Notes under the pieces: generated by a model
Databases searched by the model: none
The model's input: only the letters and a program-made list of their open reading frames with translations
What the model was told of the DNA's origin: nothing
Position numbers and translations under genes: made by a program
Part shown: piece by piece, positions 1-11,617 of the stretch
Position numbering within the stretch: position 1 is the stretch's first letter
Layout: the number at the start of each line of letters is the position of its first letter
Origin: Gigaspora margarita
Lineage: Eukaryota > Glomeromycota > Glomeromycetes > Diversisporales > Gigasporaceae
NCBI GenBank assembly: GCA_009809945.1
Contig: WTPW01000335.1
Location: 86,881-150,880, forward strand
Direction: 5' to 3'
DNA length: 64,000 nt

Positions 1-542
1 AAAAAAAAAGAAAAACAAAACGAAAACAAAAAAACAAAACAAAACTAAAAACAATGTAAAACAAAGCGAAAGAAAAAAAAACAATGTAAAACTGTATAGA
101 AGATCTAATTTATAAACAAAGATCTAATCTGATCTTGTAATACAGAATTTGTAGATTAATTTCGATACATTATACAACATTTCGAAGTATTTCGAAAATA
201 GTCCAATGCNTCCTNGGCATGACCCANATTACANATCTACTGATCCAGCCTATCCAGCCAGTTCTAAAATATTTTGAATTATTTCGATTACAAAATATTT
301 CAAAAAATATTTCGAATCTACTTTCGAAATATTTCGAAACCTGAAATCTTTCGAAATATACTTTGAAATATTTCGAAATATATTGCGATTTGCAAAATCT
401 TTTGAATGATTTTGCAGTAACACAAGATCTTTCGAAAGATTTAGGTATATAAATTTGCTGATGCATATAAGCATACTAACCGGTTATAGCATTCGATTGT
501 TTTAATTACGTAGTATAAATCGATTAGATCGATTGTTTACAC
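1..542. repeat. TTTCGAAA-rich palindromic repeat, left copy
   Basis: A purine-rich head (about 1-110) is followed by a cluster of TTTCGAAA and TTCGAAATA units (about 180-440) and a tail with TAAATTTGCTGATG. The same sequence occurs in reverse complement at about 6130-6640, including the block reading GATCAGTAGATCTG, and a third, partial copy lies at 7890-8640 in the same orientation as this one. Short open frames through it are repeat translations rich in Phe, Glu, Ile and Ser, not genes. Five bases are N. It may be one arm of a larger inverted-repeat element, but the window starts inside it. Confidence 0.75.
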
Positions 543-550
543 GATTTTTA

Positions 551-1292
551 TAGGGATGTTAAGTGGTTCGTTCAGTTCAGTTTCGGTCCAGTCCCATAAA
601 GTTCAAAGAAAAAAATGAACTGAACTGAAGTTTATAAACTTCAGTTCAATTTTAAAGTTTAAACTTGAGTTCATAAACTTAAAGTATGAACTTGAGGTTA
701 ACTTTGAAATTCAAACTCTAGTTCATGAACCTAAGTTCACTAGAGCTATTATCCGGTAAGAAATAATTATCCAGGCAGGTCAGATATTGTCTGACCTGCC
801 TGGATAATTATTTTTTTAGTTAGTCACGATAAATGTTAGATTTATAGTTGTTAGATGAAACCTCGAAGTTTCATGCTAATAAAACTACGTACGTACTAAC
901 AAATTAAGATTGCATCATAACTTGCTGTACAATAGAATCATATGACTTTGCTGTAGCTTTGGTTGACAAAATGTCTTTCTAAGCATGCATAATATGTATG
1001 TACGTACGTTCGTACAAAGATTCGACATGCCGTATTACAAATTATATTTAATTTACTGATAATTTCTTTATCATACGTATTACGATTTTGTTATAACCGG
1101 GTTCATATAAACTGAGTTTTCAACCCAGTTTTATAAGCTAAGTTTATAAACTGGGTTTATAAATCAGGTTTATAAACTAGATAATAAAACTGGTTCAAGA
1201 ACTTGTCGTTAATTTTTCTTTGAATGAACGGCTAAAAAGAGTAGTTTGAACCAGGTTCAGACCCGGTTCATTTGAACGACTTAACATCCCTA
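551..1292. mobile_element. Non-autonomous hAT-type element (MITE), 742 bp
   Basis: The ends are inverted: left TAGGGATGTTAAGTGGTTC, right GAACGACTTAACATCCCTA. It is flanked by a perfect 8-bp duplication GATTTTTA (543-550 and 1293-1300), as expected for hAT transposition. The related repeat copy near 8550 carries the same target once, without insertion, which confirms the boundaries. The interior is made of GTTCA and TTTATAAACT motifs in both orientations and has no transposase ORF. Confidence 0.88.
761..813. repeat. Perfect 24-bp palindrome inside the MITE
   Basis: Arms 761-784 and 790-813 are exact reverse complements around a 5-base loop; the core is CCAGGCAGGTCAGA. It is more GC-rich than its surroundings and may be a still smaller nested hairpin insertion. 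Confidence 0.85.
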
Positions 1293-1380
1293 GATTTTTA
1301 GAAATTTTAGAAAATCTGATGAATACGTAGATCATGTGGATTTCACCATCATCTGATTTCACGATCATCTGCGACATTTA
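1293..1380. repeat. Right part of the repeat split by the hAT element
   Basis: After the duplication the sequence continues with AGAAATTTTAGAAAATCTGA and CCATCATCTGATTTCACGATC. It matches about 8550-8625, where the two halves are still joined. This shows that the MITE inserted into an older repeat copy. Confidence 0.75.
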
Positions 1381-1569
1381 TTATGGTATGAAACTTGTGG
1401 AAGGTAGTGTTGTAGATACATATCTAGTATATTTTATGTAGCAGTAAATGAGATCTTTTGCTAATTGCTTCATTGCCTGAACGTTACCTTTTTGAGTCTT
1501 ATATTCTTTTACTAATTTTTTTGTGTTTAATCTCTTATCATATGTTTCATTTAACATAAAGACTCTGTC
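1381..1569 (-). pseudogene. Unrecognised C-terminal exon (62 codons)
   Basis: Read on the minus strand, the frame is open from a possible splice acceptor (TTTTTATAG) at about 1570 to a TAA at 1381-1383. The product includes RVFMLNETYDKRL and NVQAMKQLAKDLIYCYIKYT, with balanced amino-acid composition unlike the surrounding AT-rich frames. No start codon or upstream exon could be joined to it. I do not recognise the family. It could be the last exon of a repeated gene, or a relic. Coding status is moderately supported by composition only. Confidence 0.4.
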
Positions 1570-2022
1570 CTATAAAAAAGTAGTCTTGGATATAGTATGA
1601 GTTGGTGTCAGGAATACACGAAATAGCACAGTTGGAGTAGTATGTACAGATGTGTTAACAGAATATTATATTAAAAAGTGGTATGGAAATTATGAGAGGA
1701 AGTGGCACATTATGTCATGTCATACGTAATGGCATCTTCATTTACAGAATAATAGTATCAAAGGTGGTACATGTTGGCTCGTTTTATGAAAAGTAAAAGG
1801 TCAATATACAATTGTTTTAAAAAAAAAATTGAGATATCATAACTTCACTAATGAAACTGCTTTGGGTGTCTTAACTGTTAACAAAAAAAAATTTTTCTTA
1901 CAAAATTTTGATACATGTGTAGTTAGTTTGCCCATATTATATTGATTGTTTACTTAAAATTATGTAATCTACTTGTATGTATTTTTTTTATTACAGTAGT
2001 ATAGCATGGTAATTCATATTAA

Positions 2023-2194
2023 TTACCTGTGCCAAAACCTGTGCCATTTGGACTAGTAAAGTGCTGCAAACCCTGAGTCATTAATGGTCTAATTAGTATG
2101 GCATATAGTCTATCACGAACCAAAAATCTGTGCCAATTCAAGCCTATTATGTACAAAATTCAGGAACTAAAAATAGGACCCTTTGGTGATGTGG
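2023..2194 (+). pseudogene. Unrecognised exon-like fragment ending at GTAAGT
   Basis: The plus frame reads LPVPKPVPFGLVKCCKP, one TGA stop, then VINGLISMAYSLSRTK and KIQELKIGPFGDVG, and ends exactly at a consensus splice donor GTAAGT at 2195-2200. The composition is protein-like and contrasts with the flanking AT tracts. I do not recognise the family. With one internal stop it is probably a decayed exon of a multicopy gene. Confidence 0.38.
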
Positions 2195-2200
2195 GTAAGT

Positions 2201-3199
2201 ACTGTTTTGTTTCTCCATTTTTTTTAAAAGAATAATTACTAATTTTTTTTTTTTTTACTATACAATTGAATCTCAAAATGGAATGATGAATTGGACATTT
2301 AGATAATTCTGAATCTTTTATTTTTGTTATTTATTTTGCTGATAGTTTAGTAATGCATTTTAATCATTATCTTGTTTTCTTTATTTCTTTTTTCTAGAAT
2401 GTATTAAACTTTTTAAGAATGTTACTAATTCGGATTAGTAAAGTATGAAGATGTGTTTGGGAGAGATATATAATAAGTATTTACATCTTTGCATTTCTGC
2501 TTTTTATTTTTTTTATTTGTTATTTCAAGTTTAATAGAATTTTTTCTTATATAAGAACCGCAAAGAGGAAAATTGTAATTTTATTAGATGAGAATTATGT
2601 GTTTTCTCTTGTAGCACTTATTTATAAACAATAATTTATTTTTTACGGGAGGATCTCCAAAATTCTGGGTGGTATAGCCAGGATGTATCAGGGTTGGGTC
2701 AGGTTAGAGTTAGTATTATCTATATAAGCTATAGTAAAATCATCAGCTGGGCACTTTTTGCTAATAAATGATTATAGTTTCATTAGTAAAATTTTTAGTG
2801 ATCTTAAGCAAAATTAATTACTATAGCTCCAATGCATTCCAACCCAGAATTTGGGGTTCTGCCTTTATGAGTTAATGATTTCTGTATTGATCAATTTTTG
2901 ATTCTATGCCGATTTTGTATTTTTATTGATTTTATATTTTAGTTTGATTTTATGTTTGAGTATATTGTATAAAATAAAAAATTATTCCCTTGCACAATAT
3001 ATAATGCAGTATTATTATGTATATTAATATTTGTATTATAATTTTATTAGTTTAATAAAGAATTTATTAATTAAATTTTATTAATTTATAAAAAATTTTA
3101 ATTTGATTTTTTTGGTTTTAGAATTTTTGGTAATTGGCAATATTCATTATGTTTTTGAGGATCTTTAATATGTTGATGTATTTGTTCATATAAGTACTA
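2201..3199. other. AT-rich DNA with a possible diverged MITE (2640-2870)
   Basis: No gene is visible. At about 2648 CTCCAAAATTCTGGGT and at about 2845 ACCCAGAATTTGGGG form an inverted pair about 200 bp apart, compatible with an old MITE. No target duplication was found. The rest is T-rich and A-rich filler. Confidence 0.35.
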
Positions 3200-3940
3200 T
3201 TATCTTTCAGCTGATAATCCTGAAGAAAAAATCTCTTGTGAAAATTCTGTAATTTTAGTATTATCTAATTTTATAAGATTTATGATTTCTTTTTTTTTAT
3301 CAATTGCTATTTTTACTTCTACTTTATCTATATTGTTTTTATATAATATAAAATGATGATATTTTAAAAGATTAGGAATTGGTTTAAAATATTTTGATAA
3401 AAATTTTGTCCAATTATAAAAATGTACTATTTGATTTTTATCTTTGTTATAAATTGTTTGTGCCTAATTAAATTCTCTATTTGTTGAATTTTCAACTACT
3501 TTTACTAGATTATTAAGATTATTATCAGATTTTTGTAATTTTAATTTAATAAGACCAAAAATCCTATTAGGGCTAAATTTTGTATGACCTGCTACCATAA
3601 ACAAATAAATAATTTGAGTATATAATCCACATGTAACTTGCTATACTAAATACATAATCATAGCATTATTTTTATTTTGTCCAGCACAATTATCTGCATG
3701 AATAATTAAATTGGTTTCACCTAGAGGTCTGACTTGGTCAAAAAATAAGTATTCGAATATTCATTTGTTCAATATTTTTTTATTTGAATATTGTTCAAAA
3801 ATTTTGAAAATATTCAATGAATACTCGCTGAATATTCATTAAATATTAAATATATTTCAGGTTTAAAAAATTATATAATATCTCACTTAAATTAGCCAAT
3901 AAAATTGCAAATAAATTATTAAAAAATAAAATAAAATTAT

Positions 3941-3979
<39 letters not shown>

Positions 3980-4567
3980 GAATATTTAATGAATATATTT
4001 AGTGAAAATTTAAATATTTGAATATTTATTAAGTGAAAAATTATATATTCGAATATTCGAATATTCAGTGAATATTCAGTGAATAGTATTTATCAAGTCA
4101 GACCTCTAGTTTTACCTAATCCATAAAAGAGTAAAATAATTAGAAACAAGTGATATAACTATATTTGCATCTTTTCCAATACTTTTTTTTTCTTTAATTA
4201 GATAATTTACCTAAAAATAAAAATTTTAATAATATTTTATAATATAATATCATAATTAATAATAATATATTATTTATTTAATTGGAAATGTATCTTCACA
4301 AATTTCAAAAAGTTGAATATTATAAAGAGATTTAAAATATATATTTCCCTTTTATAAAATAATTATTTAATATATTATATATATAACAAATAGTTAAAAA
4401 TAATTAATTTATACCTCTTTTTGTGAAGAATATAGTATTTTTATTTGTTTAGCAAAATCCCATGATATATGATTTTCAGAATTAAAAGAATTTGGTGCAT
4501 TTGGTCCATTAGATTGAGAAAAATTAGAACATTGTTGTAATGCAAGTTTTATGATTTAATACAATTT
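3200..4567 (-). pseudogene. DUF7869-type protein gene, interrupted and decayed
   Basis: Minus-strand exons can be followed in order. 4567-4415 encodes LALQQCSNFSQSNGP and ENHISWDFAKQIKILYSSQK. 4348 to about 4270 encodes GNIYFKSLYNIQLFEICED. About 4207-4117 encodes VNYLIKEKKSIGKDANIVIS. 3721-3200 encodes GETNLIIHADNCAGQNKNNA, then VAGHTKFSPNRIFGLIK, and ends at TAA 3200-3202. The HADNC-GQNKNN and GHTKF-P-R-FGL signatures and the upstream YFKS...FEICED block are what I know of DUF7869 proteins, an RNase H-like group often carried by mobile DNA. GTATAA and AG borders mark the first intron. In-frame stops, a frameshift and a MITE at 3722-4108 make it non-functional. A minus ATG frame at 4969-4826 (MSDAKNYEMLKSRNRYVGLS) may be an upstream exon. 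The molecular role of this family is not established to me. Confidence 0.72.
3722..4108. mobile_element. hAT-type MITE (TAGAGGTCTGAC family), 387 bp
   Basis: Termini TAGAGGTCTGACTTG and CAAGTCAGACCTCTA are perfect inverses. The flanking 8-mers GTTTCACC (3714-3721) and GTTTTACC (4109-4116) differ at one base. The interior is made of TGAATATTC-type repeats plus an (AT)n run near 3948-3974. It interrupts the DUF7869 relic between DLG/GETN codons. A sister copy is at 15689-16069. Confidence 0.87.
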
Positions 4568-4569
4568 CT

Positions 4570-5430
4570 AAAATATAGTATTAATTAATAAATTAAATTT
4601 TAATTAACGCTCTAATCAAGTTGTTTTATTTTCATGTTACATTTATGAATATTGTTATTTGTTGTATGCTTTTTTGATTAAGATCTGCTTCCTTTTTCAG
4701 CAAAAAATTTGATATAAAAGGAAGTAAAGGTCTCACCAAATTGAAACGGTTTTATATAGTCTTCTTTCTTGCTATTGCCATGCTTGTGCTATTGATTGCA
4801 CTGTATAGTGCTGTGCATGCTCTGATCATACTCCGTAAGGCGATAAGAGATTGACTCTAAACAAATAACTTCTGCTATTCAGCTTTGACTTCATTTTTAC
4901 AAATGCCCGACTTAAGCCTACGTATCTGTTTCTGGATTTTAACATTTCATAATTTTTTGCATCAGACATTTTACTGGATTGATGAATTGATAATCAATGA
5001 TCATCAATGATCAAAATTAAAGATCGTAACGAAAGTATTTAACTATTAGTTCTAAATTCTATTTTTTTTATTAACATTAATAGACTTCTAATATGACTTA
5101 TACTAATAGAAATCCTGTGCTAAATCATGCAATAATAGAATTTATTTAAAACACTGTACAATAATCTTATTTTCTTCCGCAAAATTATATAAATGCTCTT
5201 AAGAATTTTGTTATTTTCACTTTATTATATCTTGATTTATTTTGAGTCAAAAAAAAATGCATATATTATTTAGGGTGTTCTCAAGCATCTCAAACAATGA
5301 TGCATTTATAGAATTAAATGCTAGAGCATACTCTTTCTATTTTTTATAATTTTCGCTATGCCTCTTAAATAGTAAATTGACCCATCTAAAAAATGTTCAC
5401 CTGGGTTACCCATCGGGTGAACAATATGCC
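4570..5430. other. AT-rich region, no convincing gene
   Basis: Apart from the possible upstream DUF7869 exon on the minus strand (4969-4826), I see no supported coding segment here. Confidence 0.5.
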
Positions 5431-5431
5431 A

Positions 5432-5512
5432 CCCAGGTGAAAACAGGCCAGTTTAAAAAAGTTGCCACCTGGGTAGAAATAGGTCAGTTTAAAAAAGTTG
5501 CCACCTGATTGC
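5432..5512. repeat. Short tandem repeat, about 37-bp unit
   Basis: Two adjacent units share CAGTTTAAAAAAGTTGCCAC followed by CTG. The flanks carry further CACCCAGGTG and CCTGGGT pieces in both orientations from 5400. Confidence 0.6.
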
Positions 5513-6129
5513 CCAGGTTATAATAATTAAAAAATAAACCCAGATTATTAATGTCCCAAAAAATAATACATTTAAATTGACTTAAGTTTTTTAATACATC
5601 CATATCATTAAAAGTCTTGAGAGCAGTATTCGAAATTAGTGTTCTCAGAGTTCTTATGAGAACACAATTATAAGTTTATGAGCAGTAAAATTTTTTACTG
5701 TTTACTATTAAAAATTTTTTGCTAACAGTAAAATAAAAATGCTATTCTCATAAGTGGTAAATAGATAAATAATATAATACTTAGAGGATACTAATACTTA
5801 ATTATTATAACTAAGTGCTTGAGTTGCTTAAAAGAAGTTAGAGATAAGTGTACTATATATAATATTATATTATGCTGTACAAGGACCTCATGTTATGATT
5901 GGCTACAATAGCAATACAAGGACCTCATATTGTGATTAGGCTCTATGTCATCGCTAACAATGCAAAAAGCTCATGTTTGGTGATTGAGCCCCACTATAAA
6001 AAAGTCACAATTTTTTCAGATTCAGTTAGGATTTTTATTATGAAAAATTCGTATTTTTTAAAATAATAACTTTTTTTTATAAGGTCCACAACTATAATAG
6101 CAGTACAAGATTTCACATTGTAATTACAT
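5513..6129. other. AT-rich region with short direct repeats
   Basis: Two direct copies of a stretch reading ACAAGGACCTCAT lie about 40 bp apart at 5880-5935, with a weaker echo at 5965. No gene seen. Confidence 0.45.
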
Positions 6130-6640
6130 TAGCAAATTTATATACCGAAATCTTTCAAAAGATCTTGCGGTACTGCAAAATCTTTCGAAAGATTTCGCAT
6201 ATCACAATATATTTTGAAATATTTCAAAGTATATTTCGAAAGATTTCAGGTTTCGAAATATTTCGAAAATAGTTTCGAAATATTTCGAAAGTAGATTCAA
6301 AATATTTTTCGAAATATTTTGTAATCGAAATAATTCGAAATATTTTAGAACTGGCTGGATAGGCTGGATCAGTAGATCTGTAATCTGGGTCATGCCCAGG
6401 ATGCATTGAACTATTTTTGAAATACTTCGAAATGTTGTATGATGTATCGAAATTAATCTACAAATTCTGTATTACAAGATCAGATCAGATCTTTGTTTAT
6501 AAATTAGATCTTCTATACAGTTTTATATTGTTTTTTTTTCTTTCGCTTTGTTTTACATTGTTTTTAGTTTCATTTTGTTTTTTTGTTTTCGTTTTGTTTT
6601 TCTTTTTTTTATTTATTTATTTATTTTTTAATTTTTTTCA
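6130..6640. repeat. TTTCGAAA-rich palindromic repeat, inverted copy
   Basis: Reverse complement of about 1-500: GAAATCTTTCAAAAGATCTT, the TTTCGAAA cluster, GCTGGATCAGTAGATCTG, CATGCCCAGGATGCATTG and the T-rich tail all match in order. Together the two copies bracket about 5.6 kb that includes the DUF7869 relic. Confidence 0.75.
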
Positions 6641-7330
6641 CANTTTACAAACCCTTTGCAAGAAAACCAAAAACTTTTTGGCACATTGCGAAAACACCAA
6701 ATCGACTTGCAAGCCAACTCAGAATTTCGACATACTACAAGAACGAACAACTAATTTCTCTAGCAATTTCGAAATTTCCAAGAACGCAACTTTAAAGAAA
6801 TGATTTAGTTAGACGCAAGTTTTTGCAAGTTTTCGCAAGGTTTCGCTACATTTATTTTTTCGTTTGACACTTTTTGTTTTTGTTTTTTTTTTTATATTTT
6901 TTTTTATTAATTTATTTTATTCTGGCACTTTGCGAGAATACAACTCTTACTTCCTGGTACTTTGCAAGAAAACCAANCNNGACTTTTTTGGCATTCTGCG
7001 AACATTAACCTGGCTTTTGGCAATTTCTGAATTTTCAGAGAAATNGAGATTTGGGGCTTCCTTTATTTTTTTTTTATTCAGTTTGCTTATATTTTGTTTT
7101 TTCATTTGTTTTTTCATTTTTTTACTTATTTTTTAATTTTTATTTTATATTCCTGACTTCTTCAGCACTTTGCAAGAAAATAATTTTTTCGGCACTTTAC
7201 AAGACACTAACTTTAAGAACACCAACTCTAACTTCTCCAGCACTTTGCAAGAACAAACTAAATTTTTCCGGGAATACCAACACTTTTAAGAAGTGTTTTT
7301 TTTTTATTTTTTCACTTCTTTACTATTTTT
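6641..7330. repeat. Degenerate repeats of GGCACTTTGCAAGAAAACC
   Basis: Variants of this motif recur at about 6652, 6680, 6925, 6955, 6990, 7165, 7190 and 7240 between T-rich spacers. The open frames here are Phe/Leu-rich translations of poly-T and are not membrane proteins. Confidence 0.6.
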
Positions 7331-7889
7331 AGGAAGTATTTAAAAAAAAGAAGAGCAAAACGAAGAACAAAAGAAATAGCCGAAGCAAAACTATAGTTAA
7401 AACAAAGAAGCGAAATAATAGCTAACTGGGGTGAGCGAAAATAAGCGTGTAGGGCTAGTTTTTTATGGGATTATATGCGACGAAGTGCGAAAGTATTTTA
7501 AATACTGTTTTTTTTCATTTTCGTCATTTTTTTTTTTGGTTTCATTTTTTTTCGTCGTTTTTTTTCTTTTTTTTTTTGTATAATATATGTATAATAAAAT
7601 ATGTAATATTGAATAAAAATGTATATTTAATTTAAAATAACTTTAAAATATATAATGTATAATAATAAATAAAAAATATAAAATTTTATATTAAATTGCG
7701 AAACAATATGAAAACCTGTAAAAACGTTCAAAAATTTGCAAAACGTGATTATGTGAATATGTATATCATTTATTTATTTTTTTTAAAAAAATTTTGAAAT
7801 TTTGTGAAATATTGCGAAATAATGCGATAATATGCAAAATATTACCTCCTGCGACCCGGAGGGGATAATTAGGTACAGGGTAGCATTGT
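7331..7889. other. A-rich and T-rich low-complexity DNA
   Basis: AAGCGAAA/GCGAAAT-type words and long T runs; no gene visible. Confidence 0.5.
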
Positions 7890-8640
7890 TTTTATTTGCC
7901 CTATTTCACAATATTTCGCAATACATTTCGAAATATTTCGAAATTTCTTTCGAAATCTTTCGAAATAATTTCGATTTCGAAATATTTTGAAATAATCGAA
8001 ATATTTTATGTCGATCACAATTCTTTCAAAAGATTTTGGCATGCAATTTTTTTCGAAAGATTTCGTATATTTATTTTGCTGATGTGCTACATAAATCGCA
8101 TTCTTGATATCTATATATAAAAGATCTTTTAACCGTATCAAAAAGGCTCTCTAACTCTAACCCTAACCACGAGACAAAAAAGAGTCTATAAAACTACTAA
8201 CAAAAAAAAACTTTGCCTCATATTTAGAGTTATAGTTAGGGTCGCTATTTTGATAAAACTAGAAAGACTTTTATATATAGATATCAAGAATACGATTTAT
8301 GTAGCATATAGGCAATATTGAACTAACCCTAACTATGAGGCAAAAAAAAGTCTATAAACCTACTAACAAAAAAAAAACTTTGCCTCGTGTTTAGAGTTAG
8401 AGTAGGGTCACCTTTTTGATACAGTTAGGTCTTTTATATATAGATATCAAGAATGTGATTTATGTAGCATATAGACAATATTGAATTAACTCTCAGTTAT
8501 AGTATTCGATTGTTTAGTGTAGATTGATTAGATCGATTATTTACACGATTTTTAGAAATTTTAGGAAATCTGATGATACGGAGATCACGTAGAATTTACC
8601 ATCATCCAATTTTACAATCATCCGCAACAATAAATAATTG
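7890..8640. repeat. Third TTTCGAAA repeat copy with internal duplication
   Basis: 7900-8060 has the TTTCGAAA cluster and the TTTCGAAAGATTTCG end seen near 440. 8080-8460 carries a unit with AGATATCAAGAAT(A/G)(C/T)GATTTATG present twice directly and once inverted, plus short CTAACCCTAAC pieces. 8480-8625 matches the target repeat that flanks the MITE at 551-1292, here uninterrupted. Confidence 0.7.
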
Positions 8641-9699
8641 TTCTAAAAATTGATAATGAATAGTAAATTTACTATAGTAAGAAAAAACAACATTAGTATA
8701 AACAGGCACTTTAAGACTTGTGCAAAAGGTTTAAAGTCACCATTAAATCATACTTACTGAAGGGAAAAATTGTCAGTATTAATTTGAAAAATAGATCAAG
8801 TAGATCAAGAACAATATTTTTGGCAGAAAATATTTTCATATCAATTTCAAATGCAAATATATGAAAAAAAAAGTTAATTCTTGCTAAAAAAAAAGAAAAA
8901 AAAATAGACAAATGAAGAAAAAGATAAGTACTTATTGTTGGTTTTCAATTTCTTGCCCACATAGAATTTTAATGATCAATATCAATTCATATTCTAACAG
9001 AAGTGCTAATTTTGCATTATAATAAAATCTAAGCTTATATAAAAAAAAAAAAGAAAAATTAGTTATTGTAAAAAAAAATTAAATAAAAGAGAAATTGTAC
9101 TTATTGTAGAATAGGATCCAAATCAAATGAATTAGTCCCCAGGAGTCTTTATGTTTGACTGAGATTTATAATAAGTAGATCAAACACTACAAGAATATAA
9201 GACACAAAAATGTAGTAATTCAGATAATGAGGCCATTGGCCAAGAGATCTTGCCTACTATGTATAGTCTCTTTGTCTTTAGATGTTTAGTGCTTTACAAG
9301 TAAATTTTGATATAAGAAAGGTGTTCAGGTCTATAACAAAACTTTTCTATATTGAGAAGTTATTAATAGTATTCTTATATTAAGTAGATTTATAATAAAT
9401 TTGTTGATTGGTTTTGTTTTAACTTTCTTACCAGTTACTTAAATCAAAGGTTTTTTTATTATTACCTGGAGACAGAAATTTTATTAGCCAGTTATTTTTA
9501 GATATCAATCAATTTTTTGCTCCTCTTTACTATTTTTAGACTGTGATTATTTTGTATAACTTTTTTAAAAATCAGTATTATCTTGATTTTTTATTATACA
9601 AACAGGTTTTATTTATAATTAAAAAATATAGACTATATCAAAATTTATTCGAATATACCAAAAACTTAAATTTGGTTTTTGGGGTAGTATGGGCCCTTT
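8641..9699. other. AT-rich region, no convincing gene
   Basis: Short frames exist on both strands but none has a protein-like composition over more than a few dozen codons. Confidence 0.45.
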
Positions 9700-9836
9700 T
9701 TACTGCAAAGGTCCCATATGATGGAGACTTAGACCTAGATCTAAACCTGCAACTTCAGCTTCAATAGCCTCATTTATTCAATCATGTAGGTGTTGTCGAT
9801 CGAATATAGCTTCGATTTCTTTGTAGTAGTATTAGT
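9700..9836 (-). pseudogene. Short coding-like relic (45 codons), unrecognised
   Basis: The minus frame reads YYKEIEAIFDRQHLHD, a TGA, then INEAIEAEVAGLDLGLSLHH, ending at TAA 9700-9702. The charged, balanced composition suggests an old coding segment. Family unknown. Confidence 0.3.
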
Positions 9837-10236
9837 ATTGAATGATGGTTTTAGTGAAAGATGCAGGTAGAAAAATAGAATGAAGTTTGGACACTATGTT
9901 AATTTTATAGGAATTTTTTTTATACATTTTGTCAAAAAGGCCAAAAAATAACAAAAATATATCTAATTGAGATATCGATTGTTCAGTTTATTTATTAAAA
10001 AAAAAAGGAAAGAGAAAATTTTCTTTATATATATTTTATCTGTGAAATAATATAACATTTAAAATGGAATAGCGACTAACGAATAATTATTAAATGAAAT
10101 ATGAATAAAGCGAAAGTCTAATAAACTAACGTAATTTGAAAAAGTATGATATATTTTTTGAGCAAAAGAGTAAATCTGCTTACGCATGCTCGAAGCATGA
10201 CTTATTTATAGATTTTAGTCAGATCTTATTTGAGTA

Positions 10237-10365
10237 TCGTCAAAGAAAAACCTGCCATCAGGATTTCAATTATATTTTGTACTGAATACAATTTCATTAG
10301 ATTATATAGGTTGTATCCAGTAAAAAATATAATTGAAATCCTGATGACAGATTTTTCTTTGATGA
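10237..10365. mobile_element. Small TA-flanked MITE, 129 bp
   Basis: Inverted ends TCGTCAAAGAAAAACCTG and CAGATTTTTCTTTGATGA sit between TA dinucleotides (10235-10236, 10366-10367), as for Tc1/mariner-type insertion. Most of the element folds on itself (ATCAGGATTTCAATTATA against its complement). Confidence 0.75.
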
Positions 10366-10369
10366 TATT

Positions 10370-11340
10370 GATTTTGTTAGCAGTAACATTACATAATATA
10401 GTAAATAAAATTAAAATTAAAATTCATATTATACAAGTTTAATTTGTTTATACATGAAAATAAACAAAAAGTTTATTAGAATATCGACAGCTCTATAGTT
10501 TATTTGAAATTGTATATTTTTATTTTCGTTAATTTGTTATCAGAAATAAAATTAATATTATGCAAATTTAATTTGTTTACATATCAGAATACCGATAGCT
10601 CTATAGTTTATTTGAAACCGCATGTTTTTATATACTAGTACTGTATTGTATAAAAATAAGAATTTAAAAATAATACTATATAGTATTATGTTTGTATTAT
10701 CATTAAGATCCCTATAACAATACTGGTTTAATGTAAATTGTGGATGCTGCCTTGGTCAGTTAATTTGTCATCAGAAATAAAATTTATATTATCAGTTATG
10801 CAAGTTTAATTTTTGTTTATATATTAGAATACTAACAGCTTTATAGTTTATTTGAAATCACACGTTTTTATTTTTGTTAGTATAGTTAATTTGTTATCAA
10901 AAATAAAATTTATATTATACAAGTTTAATTTGTTTATTTGATTATATATGAAAATAAATGAAAGGTCTACCAGAATATTAAAATTTTTATAGTTTATTTG
11001 AAATCACATGTTTTTATTTTCACAAATGTCATTAGAAATAAAATTCATATTATACAAGTTTAATTTTATTTATTTGTTTATACACGAAAATAAACGCCCG
11101 AAATATTAAAACCATTATAGTTTATTTAAAATCACATGTTTTTATTTGCACAAGTGTTATTAGAAATTAAATTCATATTATACAAGTTTAATTTGTTTAT
11201 TTGTTTATAGCTAAAAATAAACGAAAGGCCTACTGGAATATTAAAACCTTTATAGTTTATTTAAAATCACATGTTTTTATTTTTGCATGGTTAATTTGTC
11301 ATCAGAAATAAAATTTTTATTACAGTACGAGTTTATTTTG
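10370..11340. repeat. Tandem array, about 105-145 bp unit, six to seven copies
   Basis: The unit contains TATAGTTTATTTGAAATCAC, GTTTTTATTTT, GTCATCAGAAATAAAATT and ACAAGTTTAATTTGTTTAT. The first motif recurs near 10493, 10600, 10842, 10988, 11115 and 11251. Units are diverged and one interval is double length. Confidence 0.75.
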
Positions 11341-11617
11341 TTTACAAAAAGAAAGTATAATTGTTAAGCAAAAAAATATATTCATCAAAATTACAGATAA
11401 TTGCTCAAAGTCTTATACTCATAACAGTATACTAATAAGTCTGTTGAAAATTTAAATTGTATCTCAATAAAGCTATCTTCTAGTAAATTTGAATTAATCT
11501 TCGTTCATATTTTTGCTTATATATTCACTCATATATCCTTTTTTTCTAAATTGTCTTATTTATATATTCACGCACATACATTTCTACCTGTTTATATATT
11601 GTAATTTTTCTTACATC

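Noticed and set aside
6417..7332. Phe/Leu-rich frames that look like membrane proteins
   Set aside because: They are poly-T and repeat translations, without start context or conservation.
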